From Thiothrix unzii (GTDB lineage Bacteria; Pseudomonadota; Gammaproteobacteria; Thiotrichales; Thiotrichaceae): a stretch of DNA of 64,000 bases. The stretch spans positions 2,914,001 through 2,978,000 of the forward strand of contig NZ_CP072793.1 in the NCBI RefSeq assembly GCF_017901175.1. The letters are read 5' to 3'. The first letter of the stretch is position 1. Each line of letters opens with the position of its first letter. The notes under the pieces were generated by a model. It was not told the DNA's origin, made no database searches, and worked only from the letters and a program-made list of their open reading frames with translations. This document shows positions 18,796 through 27,108 of the stretch, in pieces. The translations under genes were made by a program, and so were the position numbers.

Positions 18796-20019
18796 ATGAA
18801 ACAGTTTGTTAAAAAAACCTTGGCTATGTTGGTCGGTGCGATGCTGCTTTCCCCCGTAGTGTTTGCTGAACAACAACAAGGCATGGGCGGCATGTCAGGT
18901 ATGAATGGCATGTCCGGCATGGGCGGGATGCAAGGCATGAATGGCATGTCGGGCATGAACGGGATGTCAGGTATGGGCGGCATGAATGGCATGTCGGGCA
19001 TGAACGGGATGTCAGGTATGGGTGGCATGAATGGCATGTCAGGAATGAACGGGATGTCAGGTATGGGCGGCATGAATGGCATGTCTGGGATGAACGGAAT
19101 GTCAGGCATGGGCGGCATGAATGGCATGTCTGGGATGAACGGGATGTCAGGTATGGGCGGCATGAATGGCATGTCAGGAATGAACGGGATGTCTGGCATG
19201 GGCGGCATGTCGGGGATGTCTGGTAACAAAGTTTGTACCAAATGGGTTCCTGTTCAAACAGGCATGTCAGGTATGAACGGAATGTCAGGTATGGGCGGCA
19301 TGAACGGCATGTCGGGGATGAATGGGATGTCCGGCATGGGCGGTATGAATGGCATGTCGGGCATGAACGGAATGTCTGGCATGGGTGGCATGGGTGGCAT
19401 GGGTGGCATGAATGGGATGTCTGGCATGGGTGGGATGCAAGGCATGAATGGGATGTCGGGCATGAACGGAATGTCTGGCATGGGTGGCATGAATGGAATG
19501 TCTGGCATGGGCGGCATGAACGGGATGCAAGGCATGGATGGAATGAGTGGCATGAACGGAATGTCAGGCATGGGCGGTATGAATGGCATGTCGGGGATGA
19601 ACGGAATGTCAGGCATGGGTGGGATGCAAGGCATGAATGGCATGTCTGGGATGAGCGGCAACCCAGCAATGGTCTGTGTTGAATGGGCTGATTCCCAAAG
19701 TGGTATGTCAGGCATGAACGGGATGTCAGGCATGGGCGGCATGAATGGTATGTCTGGGATGAACGGAATGTCAGGTATGGGCGGCATGAATGGCATGTCG
19801 GGGATGAACGGGATGTCCGGCATGGGCGGCATGAATGGCATGTCTGGGATGAACGGAATGTCAGGGATGAACGGAATGTCAGGCATGGGCGGCATGAATG
19901 GCATGTCTGGGATGCAAGGCATGGATGGTATGAGTGGCATGAACGGAATGTCAGGCATGGGCGGCATGAACGGCATGTCTGGGATGCAAGGTCAAACTTG
20001 GACACCACCAGCTAAATAA
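18796..20019 (+). CDS. Exported Gly-Met-Xaa repeat protein (methionine-rich, possible metal-binding protein)
   Basis: 407 residues. A signal peptide (MKQFVKKTLAMLVGAMLLSP VVFA) is followed by almost nothing but G-M-(S/N/G/Q/D) triplets, so nearly every third residue is Met and every third is Gly. Three repeat blocks are split by two related linkers, VCTKWVP (Cys147) and VCVEWAD (Cys294). The tail is QTWTPPAK. The basic unit is 15 residues (MSGMNGMSGMGGMNG). Dense MxxM spacing recalls Cu(I)/Ag(I)-binding Met motifs, and Gly at every third place is compatible with polyproline-II or collagen-like packing. Function unknown. GGAG lies 7 nt before the ATG. It is cotranscribed with a multihaem/Mo redox system. 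Confidence 0.85.
   Translation: MKQFVKKTLAMLVGAMLLSPVVFAEQQQGMGGMSGMNGMSGMGGMQGMNGMSGMNGMSGMGGMNGMSGMNGMSGMGGMNGMSGMNGMSGMGGMNGMSGMNGMSGMGGMNGMSGMNGMSGMGGMNGMSGMNGMSGMGGMSGMSGNKVCTKWVPVQTGMSGMNGMSGMGGMNGMSGMNGMSGMGGMNGMSGMNGMSGMGGMGGMGGMNGMSGMGGMQGMNGMSGMNGMSGMGGMNGMSGMGGMNGMQGMDGMSGMNGMSGMGGMNGMSGMNGMSGMGGMQGMNGMSGMSGNPAMVCVEWADSQSGMSGMNGMSGMGGMNGMSGMNGMSGMGGMNGMSGMNGMSGMGGMNGMSGMNGMSGMNGMSGMGGMNGMSGMQGMDGMSGMNGMSGMGGMNGMSGMQGQTWTPPAK
18886..19995 (+). repeat. In-gene 45-bp tandem repeats
   Basis: The Gly-Met-rich gene is built from 45-bp units, each encoding 15 residues, with smaller 9- and 15-bp subunits. Synonymous differences (tca/tcg/tct/tcc for Ser, aac/aat for Asn, ggc/ggt/ggg for Gly) show that many copies have diverged, while some are nearly identical, suggesting continuing expansion and contraction. 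Two short non-repeat interruptions (about 19222-19260 and 19657-19702) separate three arrays. Confidence 0.9.
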
Positions 20020-20021
20020 AA

Positions 20022-20068
20022 AATCCCCCTCACCCCAGCCTCTCTCCTGCCAAGGGAGGGAGGCTTTT
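20022..20068 (+). terminator. Hairpin after the Met-rich gene, possible attenuator or dispersed repeat
   Basis: GCCTCTCTCC (from 20038) can pair, with G-U pairs, to GGGAGGGAGGC and is followed by TTTT. The preceding CCCCCTCACCCC text resembles a short palindromic repeat found scattered in many bacterial genomes. It lies between the Met-rich gene and the cytochrome gene. Partial termination here would give more of the two secreted proteins than of the enzyme subunits. Confidence 0.45.
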
Positions 20069-20085
20069 ACCAAGGAGTCACATTC

Positions 20086-20976
20086 ATGAATGCAGGCACG
20101 GATAAATGGTGGGTCGGCGTACTAGCCCTTGTCATTGCGGTTGTGGGAGGGTTCAGCGTACATTTCATGTCAAACTCCAATAGCGCACCCGCCCCTGAAC
20201 CCAGCACAACCACAACAGCAACAGCACCGAAAGAAGCACCAGCGACACCCGCAGTAGCCGCCGCGCCCCCAGTGAGCAGCGATTACCAGCGCGTCCGCTA
20301 CGACCCCATCCACTTCAAACCTGCCATTGATAAAGCCACGGATGCCGATTGCTTGAAATGCCATCAGGAGGTGCTGGACACCAACACCCGTGATGCATCC
20401 CCAGCAGGCTTAAAGAAAACTGACACGCTGGCGTGGTATCAAACGCTTGCTACCTATGAAGGCGAACAAATGACCTTCCACCAGCGTCACCTGACTGCAC
20501 CTTTTATTAAAAAGGTTGCCAATATGAGCTGCACCACCTGCCATCAGGGTAATAACCCCCGCGACGAAGTGTCCGGCACGGCGGCTGACAGCCCAACCGA
20601 CTTAACCATGCGCAAGATGGTTGACCCGAATACCTGTTTGATGTGCCACGGGCAATTTCCCTATCAGAACATGGGCTTACCGGGGCCTTGGCATGAAAGC
20701 GGTGCAGCGTTCCAGAACAACTGTTTACTGTGCCACGCAGCGATCCGCACCAACCGCCACAAGGTCAATTTCCTCAATGCCGCCGGGATTGAACAAGAAG
20801 GCGTTGCCAACAGCGATTCTTGCTACGGCTGCCACGGCGGACGCGCATGGTATCGCACCAGTTTCCCCTACCCGCGCCACGCATGGGCGGGAGCAGGCGC
20901 AACTGTACCTGATTGGGCGAAAGATCGCCCCACCGAATCCGACCTACGTTTTTTGATTGAAGGGAGCAAGCCATGA
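20086..20976 (+). CDS. Membrane-anchored pentahaem c-type cytochrome
   Basis: 296 residues. An N-terminal membrane helix (WWVGVLALVIAVVGGFSVHF) without an obvious cleavage site, a Pro/Ala/Thr linker, then five CxxCH motifs: CLKCH, CTTCH, CLMCH, CLLCH and CYGCH, with further His residues that could be distal ligands. It should be periplasmic and pass electrons between the quinone pool or soluble carriers and the Mo enzyme encoded next. Its stop overlaps the ATG of the catalytic subunit (ATGA), so the two are translationally coupled. It belongs to no named cytochrome family I recognise with confidence. Confidence 0.9.
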   Translation: MNAGTDKWWVGVLALVIAVVGGFSVHFMSNSNSAPAPEPSTTTTATAPKEAPATPAVAAAPPVSSDYQRVRYDPIHFKPAIDKATDADCLKCHQEVLDTNTRDASPAGLKKTDTLAWYQTLATYEGEQMTFHQRHLTAPFIKKVANMSCTTCHQGNNPRDEVSGTAADSPTDLTMRKMVDPNTCLMCHGQFPYQNMGLPGPWHESGAAFQNNCLLCHAAIRTNRHKVNFLNAAGIEQEGVANSDSCYGCHGGRAWYRTSFPYPRHAWAGAGATVPDWAKDRPTESDLRFLIEGSKP

Positions 20977-23534
20977 GTGAACCAAGCTGGCAAGACAAGC
21001 TGAAATCCGCCCTGAAGATGGATCGGCGCAGCTTCCTTAAAACCACCGCAGTCGGTTCTGCCGCCATTGCAGCCGGTGGCCTGACGCTCAAACCCAAGGA
21101 AGCCAAGGCGTTTGCGTATGAACCTTACCCACGCGACAACGACCTGACCACAGTCGTCACCAGTTGCGCCCACAATTGCGGCTCGCGCCACATGCTGGTG
21201 GCGCACAAGAAAGGCGATGTGATCGTGCGCCTTTCCACCGACGACGGGCGTTACCAAAAAGGCGGTGAATTCGGCAAAGACACGTTTGAAGAACCGCAAA
21301 TGCGGGCTTGTTTGCGCGGGCGTTCCTACCGTTCGCGCCTGTATTCGCAGGAACGTTTGCTCTACCCGATGATTAGCACGGGCAAGCGTGGCGAAGGCAA
21401 ATTCAAACGCGCCTCATGGGATGCGGCACTCGATCATGTTGCGGGCAAAATGGAAGAGCTGAAAAGCAAATACGGCCCCACTGCCCTGCTTGACCAAAGT
21501 TACGCGGGCGCATCCTACGGCGTATTGCACAAATCCGACCAGATTGAAGGCTTGCTGGGGCGTTTTCTCGGCATGTACGGCTGCCGCACCAGTTCGTGGT
21601 CAGTACCCTCGTATGAAGGCACGAAATTCAGCTCGAAAACCACCTTCGGCACGATTGAAGACGGCAATGAAGATGACACGTTTGCGCATTCCAAACTGAT
21701 CATTATGTGGGGCTGGAATCCAGCGTATACCTTCCACGGCGGCAATACCTTCTACTACATGCGCATGGCGAAGCAGAACGGCTGCAAGTTTGTGCTGGTT
21801 GACCCGCAATATACCGATTCCGCGTCTGCGTATGATGCCTGGTGGATTCCGATCCGCCCCAATACCGATGCGGCAATGATGGCGGGGATGGCGCACCACA
21901 TTTTCACCAGCAACCTGCAAGACCAAAACTTCATCAATAAATTTGTGCAAGGCATGGATGCTGGCACGATGCCAGAGTGGGCGAAGGACAAGGAAAACTT
22001 CAAGGATTATATCCTCGGCAAATACGACAACACCCCGAAATCGCCGGAATGGGCAGCGGAGATTTGCGGTGTATCCGCCGACGACATTAAGAAATTGGCG
22101 CAATTGTACGCCACCACCAAACCTGCCGCGCTCAAAGCGTCCTGGGCTCCGGGGCGCAACGCTTACGGCGAACAATACAACCGCATGGCAGCCGCGTTGC
22201 AGTCCATGACCGGCAATATCGGTATTTTGGGCGGCTGTGCGGAAGGCATCGGCAAGGCATGGCACGCCGAAGGGGTTGCCTACCCTTACGACGAATTCGC
22301 CAATGTGTTTTACGAATCCATCAAATCTGACCGCTGGGCGCATTGCGTATTGAACTACCCGAATGTAAAGCGCGAAGAGATTGGCTTATGGCCGGGTGGC
22401 AAGGCGGGTGATGGGGTCATTCCCAATATTCGCGGCATTTTCTGGCAAGGCTCAGACTGGTTTAACCAACTCACCAATATCAATAAAGAAATTCAGGCAA
22501 TCAACAAGCTGGATTTGGTGGTGTGTAACGATTCCACCATTACCCCATCCGGCTTGTATGCGGATGTATTGTTCCCGATTGCCACGCACTTTGAACGCCA
22601 TGACGTGGCATTGCCTTGGTACAAGGGGCATTACTACATCCACCGCCCTAAAGTGATTGAACCGCTAGGTGAAAGTAAAACCGACCTGCAAATCTACACT
22701 GAACTGGCTTACCGGCTGGGCGGTGATCAGTTTGGCAAGCGTTATAACCCCAAAGCCAACCGCGATTATTTCCTATACAACGATGCAGTGGATAATGCCT
22801 ACCTGCAAGAATGGTGGGAACACAAAGTCATGGCGCATCAACACGTTGAGATGTCATGGGACGAATTCCAGAAATACGGCATTTACAAATTCAAGCTGGA
22901 TCGCCCCCACGTTGCGTTTCAGGATAACGTGGAAAAAGGCGTGCCTTGGCCTACCGCATCCGGCAAGATCGAAATCTTTTCGGGGCAATTGGCACAGTAT
23001 GACGACTGGACAAAAACGGCTTACGGCTATGAAATTCCTGCCATCCCCAAATGGATTGAGCCGTGGGAATATCTGGGTGACAAGGAAAAAACCGCCAAAC
23101 ACCCGTTCCACCTGATTTCACCGCACCCGCGCCACCGCACCCATTCGATTTTCAACAATATCGGCTGGCTGCGTGAAACCTACGAACAGGAAGTCACCAT
23201 CAACGCTTCCGATGCCAAAAAGCTCGGTATCAAAACCGGCGATACCGTGGAAGTGTTCAATGATCGTGGCAAGGTGGTTGTGCCAGCGTATGTGACCGAA
23301 CGCTGTATGCCCGGTGTGTTGGTGATCTACGAAGGTGCGTGGTTGGATTTAGATGAAAATGGCGTCGACCGTTCCGGCAACCCCGACATGCTGACGTTGG
23401 ATGAACCCAGCCCGGCTGGTTCGTTTGCTTACAACACGGTGCTGGCAAGCATCCAGAAAACCGACCTTGCACACAAACCCGGTTGGGACAGGCTGGCAAC
23501 TGCCCGCAGCCATGTGTTCCGGCGTGACCTGTAA
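20973..23534 (+). CDS. DMSO-reductase-family molybdopterin oxidoreductase, catalytic subunit
   Basis: 853 residues with a twin-arginine signal (MDRRSFLKTTAVGSAAIAAG), so exported folded. The Fe-S region is SCAHNCGSRHMLVAHKKGD with the distal Cys in RACLRGRSYRSRLYSQERL, very like DmsA/YnfE. Mo-cofactor-binding segments include GEGKFKRASWDAALD, DPQYTDSASAYDAWWIPIRP, TGNIGILGG and a C-terminal domain (LISPHPRHRTHS, LGIKTGDTVEVFNDRG). The residue at the usual Mo-ligand site is probably Ser (SSWSVPS). The substrate cannot be assigned: S-oxide, selenate and other oxyanion or sulfur compounds are all possible. No NrfD/DmsC anchor gene is present. Confidence 0.9.
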   Translation: MSEPSWQDKLKSALKMDRRSFLKTTAVGSAAIAAGGLTLKPKEAKAFAYEPYPRDNDLTTVVTSCAHNCGSRHMLVAHKKGDVIVRLSTDDGRYQKGGEFGKDTFEEPQMRACLRGRSYRSRLYSQERLLYPMISTGKRGEGKFKRASWDAALDHVAGKMEELKSKYGPTALLDQSYAGASYGVLHKSDQIEGLLGRFLGMYGCRTSSWSVPSYEGTKFSSKTTFGTIEDGNEDDTFAHSKLIIMWGWNPAYTFHGGNTFYYMRMAKQNGCKFVLVDPQYTDSASAYDAWWIPIRPNTDAAMMAGMAHHIFTSNLQDQNFINKFVQGMDAGTMPEWAKDKENFKDYILGKYDNTPKSPEWAAEICGVSADDIKKLAQLYATTKPAALKASWAPGRNAYGEQYNRMAAALQSMTGNIGILGGCAEGIGKAWHAEGVAYPYDEFANVFYESIKSDRWAHCVLNYPNVKREEIGLWPGGKAGDGVIPNIRGIFWQGSDWFNQLTNINKEIQAINKLDLVVCNDSTITPSGLYADVLFPIATHFERHDVALPWYKGHYYIHRPKVIEPLGESKTDLQIYTELAYRLGGDQFGKRYNPKANRDYFLYNDAVDNAYLQEWWEHKVMAHQHVEMSWDEFQKYGIYKFKLDRPHVAFQDNVEKGVPWPTASGKIEIFSGQLAQYDDWTKTAYGYEIPAIPKWIEPWEYLGDKEKTAKHPFHLISPHPRHRTHSIFNNIGWLRETYEQEVTINASDAKKLGIKTGDTVEVFNDRGKVVVPAYVTERCMPGVLVIYEGAWLDLDENGVDRSGNPDMLTLDEPSPAGSFAYNTVLASIQKTDLAHKPGWDRLATARSHVFRRDL

Positions 23535-23554
23535 TCTTTCGAGGAGAATTCCCT

Positions 23555-24289
23555 ATGGCAAACGAGCCAGTACCCAAGAATCCGGTATTACAGGACAAGG
23601 CCACGATCAAGGAAGCTATCGTGCGGCACAAGAAAGAGGTTTACACCCCTGTTGTACCTGCCCAGCAATTCGGTTTCATCCACAACAATGTCGATTGCAT
23701 CGGTTGCCGCGCCTGCGAAATCGCTTGTAAGGACAAAAACGGCTTGGCTCCGGGGCCACGTTTCCGCCGAGTCATGTACGTGGAAGGTGGCACTTACCCC
23801 GCAGTGTATGCCTACAAAGTCAATATGTCGTGCAACCATTGCGCTGAACCCGCGTGCTTGCCGACCTGCCCTACTGGTGCAATCTACAAGCGCAAAAAAG
23901 ATGGCATCGTCGATATTGATTCCAGCCTGTGCATTGGCTGCCGCCGTTGTGAAGCCGCTTGCCCGTATGGTGCGCCGCAATTCATCCCCGAACAGAACAT
24001 CGTGTCCAAGTGCAATATGTGTGTGGATGAGATTGATGCGGGGCGCAAACCGTATTGCGTGATGGCGTGCATGATGCGGGTGCTCGATATTGGCCCCATC
24101 GACAAGCTGCGCGAAGCCACTTACCCGACCAAGGCAATGGCTCCGCACGAAAAGGATAAGCTGGTACGTCAGGTCAAAAGCATGGCAGACCCGGAATTGA
24201 CGAATCCTTCGATCGTGTTTATCGCGCATAGCAACGGGCGGGTGGATGCAGTGGATGCACCCAAAGAACCACCCAAGGAGCCGAAGTAA
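23555..24289 (+). CDS. Four-cluster [4Fe-4S] ferredoxin subunit (DmsB/NrfC-like)
   Basis: 244 residues with four Cys groups: CIGCRACEIACKDKNG, CNHCAEPACLPTCPTGAI, CIGCRRCEAACPYGAP and CNMCVDEIDAGRKPYCVMAC. This is the electron-transfer beta subunit pattern of DMSO-reductase-family complexes. It has no signal of its own and probably rides through the Tat system with the catalytic subunit. GGAG lies upstream of the ATG at 23555. Its stop overlaps the next start (TAATG). It would wire the pentahaem cytochrome to the Mo subunit. Confidence 0.93.
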   Translation: MANEPVPKNPVLQDKATIKEAIVRHKKEVYTPVVPAQQFGFIHNNVDCIGCRACEIACKDKNGLAPGPRFRRVMYVEGGTYPAVYAYKVNMSCNHCAEPACLPTCPTGAIYKRKKDGIVDIDSSLCIGCRRCEAACPYGAPQFIPEQNIVSKCNMCVDEIDAGRKPYCVMACMMRVLDIGPIDKLREATYPTKAMAPHEKDKLVRQVKSMADPELTNPSIVFIAHSNGRVDAVDAPKEPPKEPK

Positions 24290-24954
24290 TGCTGGATATA
24301 GCCAATGACTTACGGCTGCTGGCGGATTTGCACGCTACGGAACTGACACGGGAACGGATACAGGAATTACAAGCGATTGACTTCCCACTCGCCCAAGACT
24401 TTCCGCAGGAAATACCGGACAGTTTGTTAGATGAATTAGCAACCGACTTTGCTGACATCTATCTGAATGGTCGTTTCCATGCCTCGCCGCAAGAATCGGT
24501 GTGGATAGATGATGAAGAACTGATTTGCCAACAACCCATGTTTCAAGTACGCGAATGGTATGCGAAGCATGGGCTGGCGGTTCCCAACTGGCGCAAGATG
24601 GCTGATGATAACTTGGTCAATCAGCTCTTGTTCATTGCTCATTTACTGGACAAGGCGGAGGATGATCCGCAGGCAATACTGCAAGAAGTTGCCCTTTTTA
24701 TGGACGAACACTTGTTGCGCTGGCTACAGCCGTTTGCCATCCGGGTCGTTGACCGTTGCGATACTGTTTTTTACGCCTATCTTGCTTTATTGACGTACAA
24801 CCACATCGACAAATTGCGCATGACTCTAGTAGACATACTGGGTGTGCCACGCCCGACCCACGAGGAAATCGAGACCCGTATGAAGGTTCGGCAGCGGGTA
24901 GCGGCACAGCCGCAAACCATGCAATATTACCCCGGCGTTGCGCCGAGCTGGTAA
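24289..24954 (+). CDS. TorD/DmsD-family Mo-enzyme maturation chaperone
   Basis: 221 residues, all-helical in appearance. The family core is DFADIYLNGRFHASPQESVW followed by QQPMFQVREWYAKHGL, with the later LLRWLQPFA and YNHIDK segments. Such chaperones bind the Tat signal of their Mo enzyme, hold it until cofactor insertion, and prevent premature export. It overlaps the ferredoxin stop by one base and is followed within 3 bp by the NapF-like gene, so it belongs to this operon and is presumably dedicated to the enzyme at 20973. Confidence 0.88.
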   Translation: MLDIANDLRLLADLHATELTRERIQELQAIDFPLAQDFPQEIPDSLLDELATDFADIYLNGRFHASPQESVWIDDEELICQQPMFQVREWYAKHGLAVPNWRKMADDNLVNQLLFIAHLLDKAEDDPQAILQEVALFMDEHLLRWLQPFAIRVVDRCDTVFYAYLALLTYNHIDKLRMTLVDILGVPRPTHEEIETRMKVRQRVAAQPQTMQYYPGVAPSW

Positions 24955-24957
24955 ACC

Positions 24958-25671
24958 ATGAGTTTATCGCTGGGGTGGTTCAAACAACTTAAACAAGAAT
25001 GGGTGATCCCGGAAGTTATCCCTGAACGCTGCGTCCACAGCCTCTGCGAAGTGGCGAGCTGCACCCGTTGCGTGGATGCCTGTCCGCAGGAGGCATGGCT
25101 GCTGGATGATGCCAGCTTGAAGATTGATACCTCACGTTGTGATGGTTGCGGCTTGTGTGTCGCCGCTTGTACCGAATCAGCATTAGTGGGAAATAGCCCC
25201 GTGGTGGAGGTCACACCAGCCATCAATCGCCGTCAGTTTTTGCGCAAAGCCTTGGTGTTCTCCGCAGAAGACAGCATGGCTCCGCCCGTGGCTTTACCCC
25301 TAATCCCCTTTGTCCCAATGCTTAGTCTAGCAAATTGTAATGGCTGTGATGCGTGCATAAAGCTCTGTCCACATCAGGCGTTACAACTGGAGAACAGCGA
25401 CGATGAGCAAACCCTTGCCTACCGAATTCAGGCGGAGCATTGCACGGGATGTGGGATTTGTATGGATGTATGTGAGCGGGATGCGGTTGAAGTCCGGCAA
25501 ATGCAGCCAGTGGATCAGCAAGTGGGCAATACCACGATTCCTTTGGTGCAAGCGCGTTGTAAAGCGTGTGGCAGCCATTTTCACTACCCGGCGGATGGCA
25601 ATGCGGTAAAACAGCACTGCCGGATTTGCGCCCAAACGAACCATCATCGGCAGTTGTTTCAGGTCTATTGA
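24958..25671 (+). CDS. NapF-like polyferredoxin with C-terminal zinc-ribbon-like Cys pairs
   Basis: 237 residues. Cys groups CTRCVDACPQ, CDGCGLCVAACTESAL, CNGCDACIKLCPHQAL and CTGCGICMDVCERDAV indicate up to four [4Fe-4S] clusters. A C-terminal CKACGSHFHYP plus CRIC forms a probable zinc ribbon or rubredoxin-like knuckle. NapF in nitrate-reductase systems is cytoplasmic and helps activate the Mo subunit before export. An equivalent job is likely here. An internal RRQFLRKALV at about residues 86-95 looks like a Tat consensus but is not N-terminal. Last gene of the operon. Confidence 0.85.
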   Translation: MSLSLGWFKQLKQEWVIPEVIPERCVHSLCEVASCTRCVDACPQEAWLLDDASLKIDTSRCDGCGLCVAACTESALVGNSPVVEVTPAINRRQFLRKALVFSAEDSMAPPVALPLIPFVPMLSLANCNGCDACIKLCPHQALQLENSDDEQTLAYRIQAEHCTGCGICMDVCERDAVEVRQMQPVDQQVGNTTIPLVQARCKACGSHFHYPADGNAVKQHCRICAQTNHHRQLFQVY

Positions 25672-25729
25672 TCGACCCGTAGGTGGGACAAAACAAGCTC
25701 TGCCCCACCCGCATGGCAAAGAAAGCGCG

Positions 25730-27106
25730 TTACAGCTCTTTCATATTCGCAATCAATTCACTCGCCACCGCCTGACCGTCGCCATACAGCATCCGGCAGT
25801 TGTCGGCGAAGAACAGGTGGTTCTCGATCCCGGAGAAGCCAGCACCCTGACCACGTTTAACCACGATCACGTTCTTGGCGTAATCCGCGTTCAAAATCGG
25901 CATCCCGTAAATCGGGCTGTTCGGATCAGTCCGCGCAATCGGGTTCACCACGTCGTTCGCACCGATGACCAAGGCTACGTCCGCCGTTTTGAACTCTTCG
26001 TTGATCTCGTCCAGATCGTAGATGATGTCATATGGCACGCCCGCTTCCGCCAACAACACGTTCATGTGTCCCGGCATCCGCCCTGCCACTGGGTGAATCG
26101 CAAATTTCACGGTGACACCGCGCTCTTGCAATTGCTTGGTCATTTCCCAAATCTTGTGCTGCGCTTGCGCCACCGCCATGCCGTAACCGGGGATGATAAT
26201 GACCTTTTCCGCAAACGCCATCATGATGGCAGCGTCGGGGGATTCAATCGCCTTCATCGAACCGCTGACTTCCTGCGCTTCACCCGTGGTTTCGCCGAAA
26301 TTGCTGAACAGCACGTTGGTAATCGGGCGGTTCATCGCTTTTGCCATCAATTGCGTCAGCAACGTACCCGCAGAACCCACTACAATGCCCGCAATCATCA
26401 TCGCCGGGTTGTCCAGCACATAACCTTCAAAACCAACCGCAAGCCCCGTGAAGGCGTTGTAGAGGGAAATCACTACCGGCATATCCGCGCCACCAATCGG
26501 CAGCGTCATCATCACACCAAACGCCAACGCTAGTGCGAAGAACAGGAACAGCGTAAACATGCCGTAATCCGTGCCACTAGTTGCAATGCCCAGCCCCATC
26601 CACGCCACCACGATAAACAATCCCGCGTTAATGCGTTGCTGATTGTGGAAACGGAACGCACCGCGCAATTGCTTGATACCTTGCAACTTGCCAAACGCGA
26701 TCAACGAGCCGGAGAACGCCACCGAACCAATCAATGCGCCGAACACCGCCAGCAATTGCACCGTGCCATCCATCGGCTCGTGCTTGATCAATTCGACCGC
26801 TGCAATCGCCGCTGCTGCACCGCCGCCCATGCCGTTGTAGAGCGCAATCATTTGCGGCATGTCAGTCATCGCGACTTCTTTACCGGTTTTCCACGCAATG
26901 CCACCGCCGACCGCGATACCGATAATAATCAGCAAATAGTTGCTGTTAACGTGCGGGTGGACAAAGGTGATGAGCGTTGCCAGCACCATGCCGATACCTG
27001 CCCACACGATCCCGCGACGCGCAGTGACCGGCGAAGCCATTTGCTTCAGGCCGAGGATGAACAGCACAGCGGCTGCCAGATAAAAGATTTCAACAAACAG
27101 GTTCAT
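25730..27106 (-). CDS. pntB: NAD(P) transhydrogenase subunit beta
   Basis: 458 residues: about eight to nine membrane helices, then the NADP-binding domain III (VIIIPGYGMAVAQAQHKIWE, HPVAGRMPGHMNVLLAEAGV, ALVIGANDVVNPIAR, KNVIVVKRGQGAGFSGIEN). It couples proton entry to hydride transfer from NADH to NADP+. It follows the two alpha-subunit genes with 2-bp gaps. It is convergent with the ferredoxin gene at 25671, with a 58-bp spacer holding only a weak GGTGGG/CCCACC hairpin. Confidence 0.96.
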   Translation of the reverse strand: MNLFVEIFYLAAAVLFILGLKQMASPVTARRGIVWAGIGMVLATLITFVHPHVNSNYLLIIIGIAVGGGIAWKTGKEVAMTDMPQMIALYNGMGGGAAAAIAAVELIKHEPMDGTVQLLAVFGALIGSVAFSGSLIAFGKLQGIKQLRGAFRFHNQQRINAGLFIVVAWMGLGIATSGTDYGMFTLFLFFALALAFGVMMTLPIGGADMPVVISLYNAFTGLAVGFEGYVLDNPAMMIAGIVVGSAGTLLTQLMAKAMNRPITNVLFSNFGETTGEAQEVSGSMKAIESPDAAIMMAFAEKVIIIPGYGMAVAQAQHKIWEMTKQLQERGVTVKFAIHPVAGRMPGHMNVLLAEAGVPYDIIYDLDEINEEFKTADVALVIGANDVVNPIARTDPNSPIYGMPILNADYAKNVIVVKRGQGAGFSGIENHLFFADNCRMLYGDGQAVASELIANMKEL

Positions 27107-27108
27107 GT

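Noticed and set aside
18792-20008. Long open frames on the minus strand (up to 394 residues) and a second forward frame through the Gly-Met repeat gene
   Set aside because: They are the mirror of a 45-bp repeat, with no ribosome site, and the forward frame has a clear signal peptide, start site and promoter.
25682-25709. Terminator between the NapF-like gene and pntB
   Set aside because: GGTGGG/CCCACC arms are short with a 16-base loop and no U run on either strand.
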